Below are positions 11,040 through 22,372 of a DNA stretch of 64,000 nucleotides, piece by piece. Position 1 is the stretch's first letter; every line of letters begins with the position of its first letter. The notes beneath the pieces are model-generated. The model was not told where the DNA came from and made no database searches. It was given only the letters and a program-made list of their open reading frames with translations. The position numbers and the translations under genes are program-made. The stretch is from Anodontia alba (Eukaryota; Mollusca; Bivalvia; Lucinida; Lucinidae), in contig OZ024823.1 of NCBI GenBank assembly GCA_964016985.1, positions 27,949,716 through 28,013,715 of the forward strand, in the 5' to 3' direction.

Positions 11040-11681
11040 AGGGAACTTTTGTGCCCCCTCGCTCGGTCATTCTGTCACTTATGGCCGAATACCGGTCTGT
11101 TATAAAGTAATGTACGGTGTTGTGCACCTTGTGAGGGACGACTGTATGATGGCCAGTGAGGTGTTACGTTTTTCCGTGTTGTCTGAATAAGTAGGTCAGT
11201 GAACTAATGTGCAATGGTTAATGATTTTATTTCAGCTCAGATCTTAAGATTCTACAGATACATTTTAAGGGTCATTTTATTATCGGAGTGTTTTATAGGG
11301 TGTTAAAATTTCCTTTTTTTTTTTTTTTTTTTTTATCAAACATCATCTTTTAGGATATTTAATTACTTTCACTTGCTTATTATTCAAAGAAACTTTTAAC
11401 TGCGATCCCTAGACTGTTCGAATGTTTTATGTCATAGATTATGAAATTACCCGTTTGGCGTTGGGACGACGGCGGAGCAACATACTACCAAGATATGTTA
11501 GCGCTGCTCTGGCGTCGACCCGGCGAACTTGTCGGCCGATTTTACAATGTAAATGTGTATAATATGTATATATTGTTAGAAGTTTTTAAAGAGGACCATA
11601 TGTTAGATTAGTACACTGTTTGCTAAATATGTCATCCTCGTAAAATAAAGACATTATTATTATTATTATTATTATTATTAT
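11040..11681 (+). mobile_element. LINE 3' end with (ATT)n tail
   Basis: Non-coding. The end reads AAATATGTCATCCTCGTAAA then AATAAAGACATT and an (ATT)n run at about 11654-11681, the usual 3'-tail arrangement of CR1/L2-type LINEs. The 5' limit is uncertain. Confidence 0.45.
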
Positions 11682-11940
11682 CTTACGTCACCGGGACGTC
11701 CAGCAAATACTGGCTTACAGTAGGGCAAGGACTGCTATCCTTGGTAGAGGGGGAATGTTTTTATTTCTTCTGTTTTTATTTCTTCTGTTTCTTCACTTTC
11801 ATTCCTGTTCCTCTTTCTTCCATGTCCCACTCTTCTACTATCTCTTCTCCCTTTCTCTGGGAGATGACACAAAATGATCCACAAGGGTATACGTGTCGTT
11901 AAACCCCAACACAAACAATCCGATAATGTTGGCTCTGTTA
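11682..11940. mobile_element. SINE-like repeat I, copy 1
   Basis: Shares with 42061-42330 the blocks CTTACGTCA.CGGGA.GTCC, TACTGGCTTACAGT, a pyrimidine-rich middle and the end TCTGGGAGATGACACAA...GTCGTTAAACCCCAA. Non-coding and dispersed; a SINE tail is inferred. Confidence 0.5.
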
Positions 11941-12265
11941 AAAAACAACAAACAAAGACAAAAAAAGAACTCAGGACCCAGTGAAGGAGAGTTAAATCCG
12001 CCAAGGAAGACTCTAAATCAACATCATCTAGTCCATGAAACGCTAAAAAGTCCGAAACAACGTCAGTTCTGGAGGCTGTTAAAGTCATGGACTCTTAACT
12101 GGAGAAACAGTTTTGTAAGTTATGAAGGCTAATGAAAATACAGTTTCATTCCTACACCAGGAAATAGGTGATGTAAGAAAAGAGTTCAAAAGGGTCGATG
12201 GACTGGAGAAGAAGGTTGAATCTAAAGTAAGTTACTCCATGAGCTCCAGAATGGAAAAGAAAATA

Positions 12266-12582
12266 CAGTCGCCTCTCGTTATCTCGAAATCCAAGGGAAT
12301 CTATGAAATACTTAGAGATATCCTGACCTCGACATATCAGGTTTGCAGAATTGAGGAAAAAACAATTCGAACAACCACATTTAACAAAAAGTATATGTAA
12401 TTGGACTCTTGACGTTAGATATATATATTGAAAATATTGTGGAAAAGAGGAGCAATTTCTCCTCTTTTCCACAATATTTTTACCTGTTGTTAGATTTTCA
12501 TGTTTTATGCAGGGACCAGATTTTCATTTCGAGATAAGCGGTTATTCGAGATAAGCGAAGTCGAGATAACGAGAGTCAACTG
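12266..12582. mobile_element. MITE family J copy 1 (pogo/Tigger-like ends)
   Basis: TA target on both sides (12264-12265, 12583-12584). Termini CAGTCGCCTCTCGTTATCTC and the complement of GAGATAACGAGAGTCAACTG. The centre is a hairpin AATATTGTGGAAAAGAGGAG/complement (about 12438-12478). Terminal CAGT...CTCGTTA.CTCG and TA targets are typical of pogo/Tigger non-autonomous elements. Confidence 0.7.
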
Positions 12583-12853
12583 TAACTGCATGCAAATCAG
12601 AAATTATAAAGAAAACGGCTAAGATCGAAACTGTGAACAAAGTTGCTCATGATACTACGAGTTTCGAGGAATTATCCCTTGCGTAAAAGAGGAATTAAGT
12701 GTTATTGATAAAATTGATGAGTTAGTGACAAGAGGAGAAAAATAAAAAAGCCAGGATCACGATCAAAAACCATTTAACTAATGTAGATTACCAGACAGAA
12801 TGTAATATTATCGTAGGGCATTCAAATATACGGCATAATTAGGTCCCGTTAGT

Positions 12854-13131
12854 CATTACGAAAACACACCTATTCAAATATATTGAAAATTTTACAACCA
12901 AAAAAGGAAAATTTGCAGATAAAAAAATCTGATATTTTTCATATTTCTGCTCAAAACATAGATTGTGGGTACTCGTTAGAACCGCCTCGCCGAGGCGGTT
13001 CTAACGAATACCACAATCTATGTTTTTGAGCAGAAATAAGAAAAATAATGCATACCCCTGTAAACCCCAGTTTTACTATATAAAAGTGGGGTTGAAGGGG
13101 GTAAAAATTATATAGGCGTGTTTTCGTAATG
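12854..13131 (-). mobile_element. MITE family E copy 4
   Basis: Reverse orientation, full length (278 bp), both termini intact, central hairpin nearly perfect with apex CCGCCTCGCCGAGGCGG. Confidence 0.9.
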
Positions 13132-13998
13132 GAGGGGGTTAATCATCCATTTCGTAATGGGCCGAAATATCTGGCGTATCAGTTAAATCAGCAGTGAGAA
13201 AGCAGTCTTACGTTGATTTGAAACCAGGAATCATTGTTGCTCAGCTTAGCAAGATAATGAAACAGAAATTTGAATTTACGAAATGAAAGACTTATCAAAA
13301 TGTATATATTGAAAACTATACACCAGCCAAAAAACATAAAATTGCAATCTACAGACAATCGTTAACACGTTTGGGAAAGTCAAACTTCATATTAGAGGAT
13401 CGAAAGTCGTTGAAAAAACAATATACGGATATTAACACTTCGACATATAATGTTAATCCTACGACTGGCGGACGATTGCGCTGGTTTGAAAAATATCAGT
13501 GAAATGTGCATTATGAAAGTGAAAGAGATAGATCTTACTATACAGATATCGAGAAAACTCTAGAAATGACTATAAACTATCGCTCATCCGGTGGTCGCAT
13601 GCAGGGTGCACGATATGGGAGGGACTATCATTGATTTAAATGCGAATTTTGAAATGTGAATGTTTGGAGTGCTAAGATCAACACTTAATAATCAATTTGT
13701 AAGAGAAACATGTACACAGAACAGTGAGTTAGATATAATAGGAATGGCTCAGACTCACCTTAAATCAATGATAATCTGTCTGTTCAGGGTTTAAGTGGTT
13801 TGGCCACGACAGAGGGTTTGTTTTAGATTGAACACTTGGACTTTAGCATTACAGCAAAACAAGTTGCTAAATCTGCACATAAAGCACTTTGTCGTCTTAT
13901 AGTAAAGGATAAGGCAATTGGTGGTCTGGTTTTCAGAACTTTCAAGAAAATGTATGACTCTTCAGTTTGGAGTGTTATAAATTTTGCGTTAGCTATCT

Positions 13999-14208
13999 GG
14001 GCCTAGTTGTTCAAAGCGTCGTTAGCTTAACGAGCTCGTTAGTGGTCAAACTATTAACTGTTCTAGTAAGTACAATACCTAATTCAAAGGTATTTTTGCT
14101 GAAAAAAAATGTGAGTAGCAAAAATATTAGTGTATATGCCACATTTAATGATCAAAGTTTTAACGATACGTTAACTAACGACATCGTTAGTTTTGAACAA
14201 CTGGGCCC
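13999..14208. mobile_element. MITE family C copy 2, inserted in LINE remnant
   Basis: GGGCCTAGTTGTTCAAAGCG ... complement of GTTTTGAACAACTGGGCCC. Central hairpin largely deleted: only AAAAAATGTGAGTAGC then GCAAAAATATT remains. LINE-like coding resumes on both sides. Confidence 0.8.
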
Positions 14209-14960
14209 TGGAGAACAAGACAATGCTCTTGCATCAATGCAATTCAAACAGGGAAAGAAAGATACTTTTTGTACCAGGGCGATATACACTGAATGTTGTT
14301 GTTTACGGCGACTCCGGTTGGACACCACCGTTAATCAAACAATGGACAACGGTTACGAATGTTTGGTATCGGCTGAAATCATTTGAACAGGACAGAATTA
14401 ACCATAAGACTGATAAATTGGTTGAGAGGTTAGGAAATAGGAACTGTAAGAATTAGACCTTTCGCGTTAAATCTAAATTTCAAGAACGTTGAACTGAGTA
14501 GGGATCTAGTGTTTCAAATAAGCAGGATTTAGAGTTTTATGTGGAATAATTTTCGGGTAGAATGGTTTCAGGATGTGTCTCATGAACAGTCTTTAGGAGA
14601 TCAAGGGTGTAACAAAATTTTAAAGAACATATAGATTATTTAAACAACGATACGAAACGGAACCATATTTGAATTGTTTAATGTCAAAATCGTATCGATC
14701 TGCCTACTCTAAATTTAGATACTGGGTTGCAGCCCTCAAGCTGGAGACTGGTTGCTTCGAAGTGCTCGCTGAAAGTGATAGAATCCACTCGTCATGTGCT
14801 AATATTGTAGAAAACGAAGAAAATTTGCTGTTGGAATGGGCTATCTGTGTGATAGAAAGAAACAAGTTGAGTAACAATTTTAAATGTTTCTATTGACAAG
14901 GCTGATCTGAGCAGTGACGAAAAGCTGGTCAAATTATAAATAATTTATAATTATGATGTT

Positions 14961-15935
14961 ATCAGAGTTTGTGCAAAAACCTGCCATGACATTTTTAAAA
15001 CGATTGTGAGTTAATGTTTTCTTTTTTTAACTCATAATTGTACCTATTGTAGCATGGCATTATATGAGGTTTACTAGTCCTTTTTAACATAGGTAAGATT
15101 CTAATTGTATTTAATGCTCTACACGATTTTAAAGTCTCTCATAACGCAAAAGAGTGGATCTTTAAGCTTCGGTCGGTATTTAGTATTTATATATTATAAA
15201 TGTATTATATTTTTCTATGTTTGAAAGGGTGAGACTATAATGGAATATTTGTATTTGTATTGTTACTGTCATGATTTAAGGGACCTAGATACACGTAGTA
15301 AAAACAAACAGTACCATAATCACCGCCCTACAACGGTCAGCGGCACCAAGCATCCACCTGGCACCAAACTTCCAACCTATGTTTAAATGTTGCAAAAATA
15401 CAAACTAGTTGTTCAGCTTCCCAACTCAACTAACAATACATCGCAGAAAAAGAAATGCAAACCAAATCAAATACTACAACGTAACAAAGATAAAGTCTCG
15501 CGACAATCATGTCAGACACTGGCAGCCAGGGCTAAAGAAAACTACTAGCTTAATCACGGGTAAGGTGGAAACGTGGGGGAGGGGGGCGGGGGCGGCGAAC
15601 AAAGCCTGAAAATTTAGATTAAAAATTTAGGTAGGCACATTCATAGAGTCTGAGACACGACCCACCATCGTGCAGTTAAAGAGGAAAGCACAAATATGAT
15701 TATCAACCATGATTGGGTTATAAATAAAGAATGCAGTTTGTCGCAAAATATCCAAGTTATATCCAATTCTTTCATAAGGGGTTATATTTATTTTTTTTTT
15801 CCCTAAAACAAACTTTTGAAAAGGCGTCTTTCCTTTTCATAGAAAGTCTTTCTTTTTTGATTAAAACCCTACAATCAATTCAAACGGAGTTACCTTACTT
15901 GAAAGTGTATCCATTTCCCTTAAAGGACGTGTACA
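14961..15935. other. Unassigned intergenic sequence
   Basis: A/T-rich. A G-run (ggggaggggggcgggggcgg) at about 15576-15596; open frames near 15409 and 15731 show no recognisable features, and the latter runs into a MITE. Confidence 0.45.
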
Positions 15936-16223
15936 CATCACGAAAACCTACTTATAAAATTTTGACTCCTGAAAACCCACTTTTATATAGTAAGACTGGG
16001 GTTTACAAGGATATGCATTATTTTTTCTTATTTATGCTCAAAAACATAGATTGTGGATACTCGTTTGAACCGCCTCGCCGAGGCGGTTCTAACGAGTACC
16101 CAAAATCTATATTTTGAGCAGAAATAAGAAAAGTATATCAGAATTCTTTTATATAATTTTTTTTTTCATTTTGTTTTTGGTGGTAAAATATTCAATATAT
16201 TTGAATAGGCTTGTTTTCGTAAA
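15936..16223 (+). mobile_element. MITE family E copy 5
   Basis: Forward. Left terminus slightly diverged (CATCACGAAAACCTACTTAT); hairpin intact except G-to-A changes on single arms. Right end lacks the last TG. Confidence 0.85.
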
Positions 16224-16383
16224 TAAATTTAAATAAAATTAGGCAATAACGTGGCAAGTTTAGATCTAGACTTTTCCTCCCAAAAGAAGAACCTCGGGAA
16301 AAGTCGGACTCTAGGACTGACGTCATGTAATCCAGCCTAGAATTGTACGAATACAAATTGTATAGGAAAATGTTGCTACCGTA

Positions 16384-16585
16384 ATAACCCTAGTTATTGG
16401 GACAGACAGGCTGAGAAAACAGTGTAGACCAAGATCAGACTACAGAACGCGGCGTCTGATCAGGGTTTTAACTGTTTACCACTCGTTGAGCACTATTTTA
16501 GACACATCGACACGTAGTGGAATGGACCATTTAAAATTACAGGACACGTTTGGTAAGTAGATAAGGTGTCCAAATACTAGGGTAA
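16384..16585. mobile_element. Family B-related MITE with other ends
   Basis: Termini ACCCTAGTTATTGGGACA and complement of TGTCCAAATACTAGGGT. The core retains AGTGTAGACCAAGATCAGAC...GCGTCTGATCAGGGT as in family B. Confidence 0.6.
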
Positions 16586-16689
16586 CTACGGTATTTAAAA
16601 GGGGTTTATAGGTCACGATTTACTTCTCAGAGCTTTACATTATTATCAAAGGTAATGTTGCATGGCAATATAGCGGTGCTATTTTATGA

Positions 16690-17090
16690 GGAACAACTGA
16701 AAGAAAGTTTCCTTTCAGCTTTTGAAACGTTTTTATGAGAGACAACTGCAAGAATGCTTTCCTTAGTAGCCTGTGAAATGTTTTAAGAGGGACAAATGTA
16801 AGACATCTTTCTACTGTAGCTTGTGATAATTTAATAAGGAGCTACTGCAAGACATCTATCTTTCCTATGTAGCTTGTGTAATGTTTTTATGAGGGACAGC
16901 TGCAAGAAAGCTTTCCTTAGTAGCTTGCGAAATCTTTTTTTGAGGACAACGGTAAGACATCTTCCTCCGTAGCTTGTGAAATGTTTTTGTGTGGAGATAC
17001 TGCTAGAAGCATTTCCTTTATAGCTTGTGAAATGTTTTTATGAAAGACTACTGCAAGGCATCGTTCCTGTGTAGCTTGTAAAATGTTTCG
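16690..17090. repeat. Minisatellite, about 8 units of roughly 50 bp
   Basis: Repeated block TAGCTTGTGAAATGTTTTTATGAG-type (written here in part: TAGCTTGTGAAATGTTTTTA) followed by ACTGCAAGACATC...TTCC. Units are diverged with small indels; no coding sense. Confidence 0.75.
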
Positions 17091-17499
17091 GGAGTGTGAG
17101 AAATAAAGGAAATTTAAAACCTCCTAATCTCATACGAATAGGTGAAGCGTAATTAAGACCTTCTTTGCAATACCATTGACTACTGAACGACATACATGGC
17201 ATGTCTTGACTTGAATGGACGCATCAGGCAACATAAATGTTTGTTGTTCTAATAATCTCATTAGACATCGCAAACAGTTTGTATCAATGAAACACACAAA
17301 CAAGCAAAGAGAATCTTGGCAGGAAGCTTTGACGAGATGAAAAATAAATAATTCACAGAGACTTATCTTTGTATTTATTTACAAAACAAAGAAAAAAAAA
17401 ACAAAAAAAAAAAAAACAACCGCCACCGAATTTGGATGAACCACCTCATATGAAAATTAATAACTGTAATCAGGACCTCCGCTGTCCGCTTACAGAATA
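17091..17499. other. Unassigned, A-rich tract
   Basis: Holds an impure A-run at 17383-17420. No gene or repeat family recognised. Confidence 0.4.
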
Positions 17500-17812
17500 C
17501 ATTACGAAAACATGCCTATTCAAATACACTGAAAATTTTACCACCAAAAAATGGCAATTTTTCAGATAAAAATTCTGATATTTTTCATATTTTTGCTCAA
17601 AACATAGATTGTTGGTACTCGTTAGAACCGCCTCGTCGAGGCGGTTCTGTACTCGTTAGAACCGCCTCATCGAGGCGGTTCTAACGAGTACCAACAATCC
17701 ATGTTTTTGAGCAGAAATAAGAAAAATAATGTATACCCCTGTAAACCCCAGTTTTACTATATAAAAGTGCGGTTTAAGGGGGTCAAAATTATATAGGCAT
17801 GTTTTTGTGATG
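17500..17812 (-). mobile_element. MITE family E copy 6, apex duplicated
   Basis: Reverse. The apex segment TACTCGTTAGAACCGCCTCG/complement occurs twice in tandem (17615-17690), making a double hairpin. Both arms carry the same TTGTTGG/CCAACAA variant instead of TTGTGGG/CCCACAA. Confidence 0.9.
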
Positions 17813-17913
17813 AGTAGGAAATATATGTGTGCATAGCGAATGCCCTTATCAGACTGTACGAATTCGTTGGATGATCTGGATCTTTACTGTTCGTATATGC
17901 CCTTAAGATTTCT

Positions 17914-18231
17914 CACCATGAAAACATGTCTATATAATTTTGACCCCCTTAAACCCAACTTTTATAGAGTAAAACTGGGGTTTACAGGGGTATACATTAA
18001 TTTTCTTGTTTCTACTCAAAAACATAGATTGTGGGTATTCGTTAGAACCGCCTCGGAAAAACATAAATTGCGGGTATTCGTTAGAACCGCCTTGCCGAGG
18101 CGGTTCTAACGAGTACCCACAATCTATGTTTTGATCAGAAATATGAAAAATATCAGAGCTTTTTATCTGAAAATTTTCAGGTTTAAGAGGTGAAATTTTC
18201 TATATATTTGAATAGGCGTGTTTTTGTAGTG
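17914..18231 (+). mobile_element. MITE family E copy 7, left arm duplicated
   Basis: Forward. The arm ACATAGATTGTGGGTATTCG...CCGCCTCG is followed by a second partial copy starting AAACATAAATTGCGGGTATT before the right arm. Confidence 0.9.
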
Positions 18232-18549
18232 TTTCTTTGCTTGTGGGGTGCAGGTAACAGATTGATGTTGAAAACAAAAGCACTAATCAAAACTTCTGCT
18301 ATACTTTAGGAAGGATGTTTCAATGTGTGGTTGCCGGGCCAAGTGAAAAGGAGTCCTGGACTGTTCGTTTCAGGTTGTTTCTTAGGGGCTCAAATAAGAC
18401 TGATTTAAAAAAAAAACAAAACAAAAACAAAACACATCTACAGGCATATTTCAATGGGGACTACAGAAATTGTTCTAGACATGAGTAGTTCGAGCCACTG
18501 AGGGTTAATCATAGCGCCGGGTCAAGAGGTAAATGGGTATACATACAAT

Positions 18550-18640
18550 ATTTGGATGCCTTTTCGATTTTCTGTAAAAAAGGTATTTGTACTCATTAGA
18601 ATAGCTTCTGAGGTGATTCAAATGAGTATATACAACATAC
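18550..18640. repeat. Very degenerate family E-like hairpin core
   Basis: TTTGTACTCATTAGAATAGC and GGTGATTCAAATGAGTATAT retain the outline of the E core (ACTCGTTAGAACCGCC/complement) with many changes and no termini. Confidence 0.35.
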
Positions 18641-18842
18641 ATTTTCATGATAAAATGTCCCCGAAAAAATACCCTAAATATTTGTTTTTAAGCTATCGAA
18701 GGAACTTTCTAGGGACTCACGGTAAAGGACCCGTCGTCGATCGAGTCATTTAAGTTTTTTACTGCTGTCTACTTAAGGGTGGCTTCATAAAGTTTTTCAA
18801 CGTATTTGAGTCAGGTCATGTAGATGTAAAAAGGGATTTCAG

Positions 18843-19124
18843 CATCACGAAAACATGCCTAAATAATGTTGACCCCCTTAAACCCCAATTTTATATAGTA
18901 AAACTGGGGTTTACAGGGGTATACATTATTTTTCTTATTTGTGCTCAAAAACATAGATTGTGGGTACTCGTTAGAACTGCCTCACCGAGGCAGTTCTAAC
19001 GAGTACCCACAATCTATGTTTTTGAGCACAAATAAGAAAAATATCAGAGTTTTTTTTATCTGAAAAATCTCAGTTTTTGGTGGTGAAATTTTCTATATAT
19101 TTGAATAGGCATGTTTTCGTTATG
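18843..19124 (+). mobile_element. MITE family E copy 8, concordant arm variants
   Basis: Forward and full length (282 bp). Two departures from consensus occur on both arms at paired positions: AACTGCC/GGCAGTT instead of AACCGCC/GGCGGTT, and TTTGTGCTC/GAGCACAAA instead of TTTCTGCTC/GAGCAGAAA. The palindrome therefore stays perfect. Confidence 0.92.
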
Positions 19125-19297
19125 GGGACATATGCAAACAGAAAAGATCCAGATCGGATTGCACATCTGTCATGTCCAATCAAAGAAATCTATAAAGGAT
19201 GTATGGCTGTCCTGTCGAGCTTGTCAGTATAGTCAGTATAGGCTTCAGTATTAAATAATTCTGTAAGTGGACAGCGACGACCTTGATATGACACACC

Positions 19298-19556
19298 CAT
19301 TACGAAAACATGCCTATTCAACACTATATTGAAAATTTTACTACCCAAAAATGAAAATTTTCAGATGAAAAAGTCTGATATTTTTCATTTTTTTTGCTTA
19401 ACGAGGCAGTTCTAACGAGTACCCATAATCTATGTTTTGAGCAGAAATAAGAAAAACAATGTGTACCCCTATAAACTCCAGTTTTACAATATAAAAGTGG
19501 GATTTAACGGGGTAAAAATGATATAATTATTATTATGTATGTATGTTTTCGTGATG
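19298..19556 (-). mobile_element. MITE family E copy 9, one hairpin arm deleted
   Basis: Reverse. The left arm is missing from TTTGCT to the apex; the right arm (AACGAGGCAGTTCTAACGAG onward) remains. Termini intact. Confidence 0.88.
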
Positions 19557-20022
19557 TGGGCCTTCGCTTTCTCCATATGGGCCGCTGGCTGAGAAAAGGA
19601 ACCTTAGAACATATGCGTACAACGGAGATCGAGACCTGCGCATCCGTGCAGTTCATCAGGACCTTCACTGTTCGCCTTCACAATACAGGGACATTGTTGA
19701 AGATATAGGACTAATAGAAAAGATCTTGACCGGATACGTGGCTGCGCAAACTAGTTTGGCCTTTCGTATACGCGCTGAGGGCTTTTTCGTCAACCAGGAG
19801 CTCATAAATAAAAAAAAAAAAAAAAAAATCTGAAGGCAATGATTTACACGTCTAAGTTATACACACTTTACAGGAATAACACAAATTTCATTATCTGAAC
19901 AGAATATGTTCAACGCATGCTGATAATGAGCTGGGACACACCAGTTCCTATAATGCTGCACGTTGCCCAGCGAAAATACTTTAAATACTTGTCTACCCAT
20001 AGAAAGCCCATGCAAAAGGTCT

Positions 20023-20266
20023 GGGCCCAGTTGTTCAAAGCTAACGACGTCGTTAGTTAACGATTCGTTAAAATTTACATCGAGTGATACGCAAATATTC
20101 TGAATTTTTTTGCTGAAAAAATGTGAGTAGCTTTTGCAGTGCAAAAGCTACTCACATTTTTTCAACAAAAAATATCAGAATATTGTGTATTGGATCAGCT
20201 AAAACAGTTAACGAAATGACCCTTAACGACGTCGTTAAGCTAACGACGCTTTGAACAACTGGGCCC
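20023..20266. mobile_element. MITE family C copy 3 (full length)
   Basis: 244 bp. Perfect outer inverted repeats GGGCCCAGTTGTTCAAAGC / complement, an inner ACGACGTCGTTA self-complementary block at each end, and a near-perfect central hairpin ATGTGAGTAGCTTTTGC/complement at about 20112-20165. No transposase. Confidence 0.9.
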
Positions 20267-21260
20267 TGATCAAACTGCGCGGACGCGCAGGCTTATCTAA
20301 GTCTTCGTTGGATGCATATGCAGTATTGTTGGAAATGATGTGCTCCCACTCAATTCGAGCATGTGTATTATAAACGCGACCAACTTTATTTTCAATCAGA
20401 CTAAAATTATCCTAATTCGTCTGAAGTTTGTCTATGGGTCATTCCCTTGTATATTATAGTAGGATAGTTTCGTCCTGACACACTGAGCCAGGGCACAGTA
20501 TTTCCTACAAGATTACAGGTGCGCAGTCTGATCAGAGTTCACTGTCCGCCTGAAGCCGCTTTTGGATCCTTTCTTATCCACAATGTGCCCTGTGAAGACT
20601 CCCACTAGGCTAATCTGCACAGGATAATCTGAGTTTTCCCTTGGCGCATATGCAATCTTGTAGGAAATGCTATGCTCCGACTCATTTGTAAAAAAGAACT
20701 GCATGAATCTTAATCCGACTGCATGTATCCCAATGGATCATACCCTTGTATCTTACAATAAGACAGTTTTGTATTGACACCAAATGAGCAAGAGTGCAGC
20801 ATTTCCTCTAAGATTGCACGTGCGCAGATCGCAGACTCAGATCGACCTGCGCATGCGCGCAGTCTAATAAATATTTACTATCCGCCTGAAATTTGGATCC
20901 TTGGCTATCCACAATGCGTCCTGTGAAGACTCTCACCAGACTGCGCGGATGCCTGGGCAAGCCTGAATCTTCCCTGGGCATATTCATGGTCATTCTCTAT
21001 ATAGTACAGTATTAACAAAAACTGAGCCAAGGTATAGCACTTCCTACAAAATTGCATGTGCGCCCAGCGAAGACTCAGATCAGACTGCGCGCATGCGCGC
21101 AGTCTGATCTGAGTCTTCGCTGTCCGCCTGAGCTGTAGGTCATTGGCTGCCCACAATGCGCCTTGTAAAGACTGACCAGACTGTGTGGATGCGCAGGCTT
21201 GATCAGAATCTCTGCTAGATGCACATGCAATCTTGTAGTAGAAATGCTGTGTCTGTGCTT
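20267..21260. repeat. Tandem duplication of family L MITE plus spacer
   Basis: Family L palindromes start at 20484, 20785 and 21021 (TGAGCCAGGGCACAG-type ends; core GCGCATGCGCGCAGTCTGAT), with a half copy at 20267-20375. The spacers 20375-20483 and 20690-20784 also match each other (GGGTCATTCCCTTGTATATT vs GGATCATACCCTTGTATCTT), so a unit of about 300 bp was duplicated. The minus-strand frames here are shadows of the palindromes. Confidence 0.7.
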
Positions 21261-21720
21261 GCACAAGTATAAGTTGACCAAATGACCTGTCGCTATGACC
21301 TTTTGATTATTGTATTTAAAAATATATGTCTACTGCACAAATATAATACCTGTAAAGATGAGTAGATAGCTATCTCACGTAAAACGCAGGCTTTTCTGCT
21401 TGTCTAAGTGAACGAATCATAATGAATATTGAATGTACAGGTCAAAGCAACAGGTCAGTTCAGTTGGTCTGTATCAGTTTCTGAATTACAAAAAAAAAAC
21501 ACATAATATTTTATATAAACAAACCAATAAGCAATAGTATATTCACAATTATAATAGTATTCATTTTATCCATATGCAAGTTCAGCTGAAAATATGCGAT
21601 AAAGGCGGGCCAAACTGACTGTCGGTTTGACTATTTTGATTATACATGTAATAATAACAAGTATACGTTAACTGCGTAAACAGGCATTTACCTGTAATGG
21701 TAAGGTAATAAATATATGCA

Positions 21721-22083
21721 CAGTCCACTCTCTTTTTCTCGACTTCGCTTATCTTGAATAACCGCTTATCTCCAACTGAAAATCTGGTCCCTGTTTTAAC
21801 ATTGAAATCTGACAACAGGTAAGAAAATATTGTGGGAAAGAGGAGAAATTACTCCTAAGGAGCAATTTCTCATCTTTTCCACAATATTTTCTCGGAGCAA
21901 TTTCTCATCTTTTCCACAACATTTTCAATATATCTCTAACCTCAGGACTCAAATTACATGTTAATTTGTGAAATACGATTGTTTGATTTATTTTTTCTCA
22001 ATTCTGCAAATCTGCAAAATTTGTCGAGGTACGGATATCACGAAGTACGTCCGAGAGTCCCGTGGACTTCGAGAGTCGATTGT
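21721..22083. mobile_element. MITE family J copy 2
   Basis: Starts CAGTCCACTCTCTTTTTCTC and ends GACTTCGAGAGTCGATTG. Shares with copy 1 the AATATTGTGG.AAAGAGGAG hairpin, here with its right arm duplicated (TCTCATCTTTTCCACAATAT and again TCTCATCTTTTCCACAACAT). Confidence 0.65.
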
Positions 22084-22087
22084 ATAT

Positions 22088-22372
22088 CATTACGAAAACA
22101 AGCCTAATCAAATACATTGAGAATTTTACTACCAAAAAAAAAAAAATGAAAATTTTCAGATAAAAAAATCTTTTATTTTTCATATTTTTGCTCAAAACAT
22201 AGATTGTAGGTACTCGTTAGAACCGCCTCGGCGAGGCGGTCCTAACGAGTACCCACAATCCATGTTTTGAGCAAAAATAAGAAAAATAATGTATACCCCT
22301 GTAAGCCCCAGTTTTACTATATAAAAGTGGGGTTTAAAGGGGTCAGCATTGTATAGGTATGTTTTCGTGATG
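22088..22372 (-). mobile_element. MITE family E copy 10
   Basis: Reverse, full length, hairpin nearly perfect. Its right flank gtctcacatggag is identical to the flank of copy 15 (49335-49347). Lies 4 bp from MITE J copy 2. Confidence 0.9.

Larger units (their letters stand above)
11950..14960 (+). pseudogene. Degenerate LINE copy broken by three MITEs
   Basis: Scattered in-frame remnants on the + strand follow LINE order. Around 12070-12265 is an ORF1-like coiled-coil stretch (HQEIGDVRKEFKRVDGLEKK). At 13730-13800 is an endonuclease start (LDIIGMAQTHLKS then GLSGFGHD after correcting drift). At 13845-14000 is post-RT sequence (ITAKQVAKSAHKAL...). At 14210-14440 comes GDSGWTPPLIKQW, and at 14690-14890 SAYSKFRYWVAALKLETG, the latter resembling the RSALAKFRCGVAPIRLETG block near the C-terminus of CR1-like LINE proteins. 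The catalytic RT core is absent, so about 2 kb was deleted. MITEs J (12266-12582), E (12854-13131) and C (13999-14208) interrupt it. That all pieces come from one copy is an inference. Confidence 0.55.

Noticed and set aside
12404..12500. Bacterial-style terminator hairpin
   Set aside because: It is the internal palindrome of MITE J in a eukaryotic genome and recurs at 21830-21930.
20905..21281. 119- and 68-codon minus-strand frames
   Set aside because: Shadows of the family L palindrome, open because of its composition.
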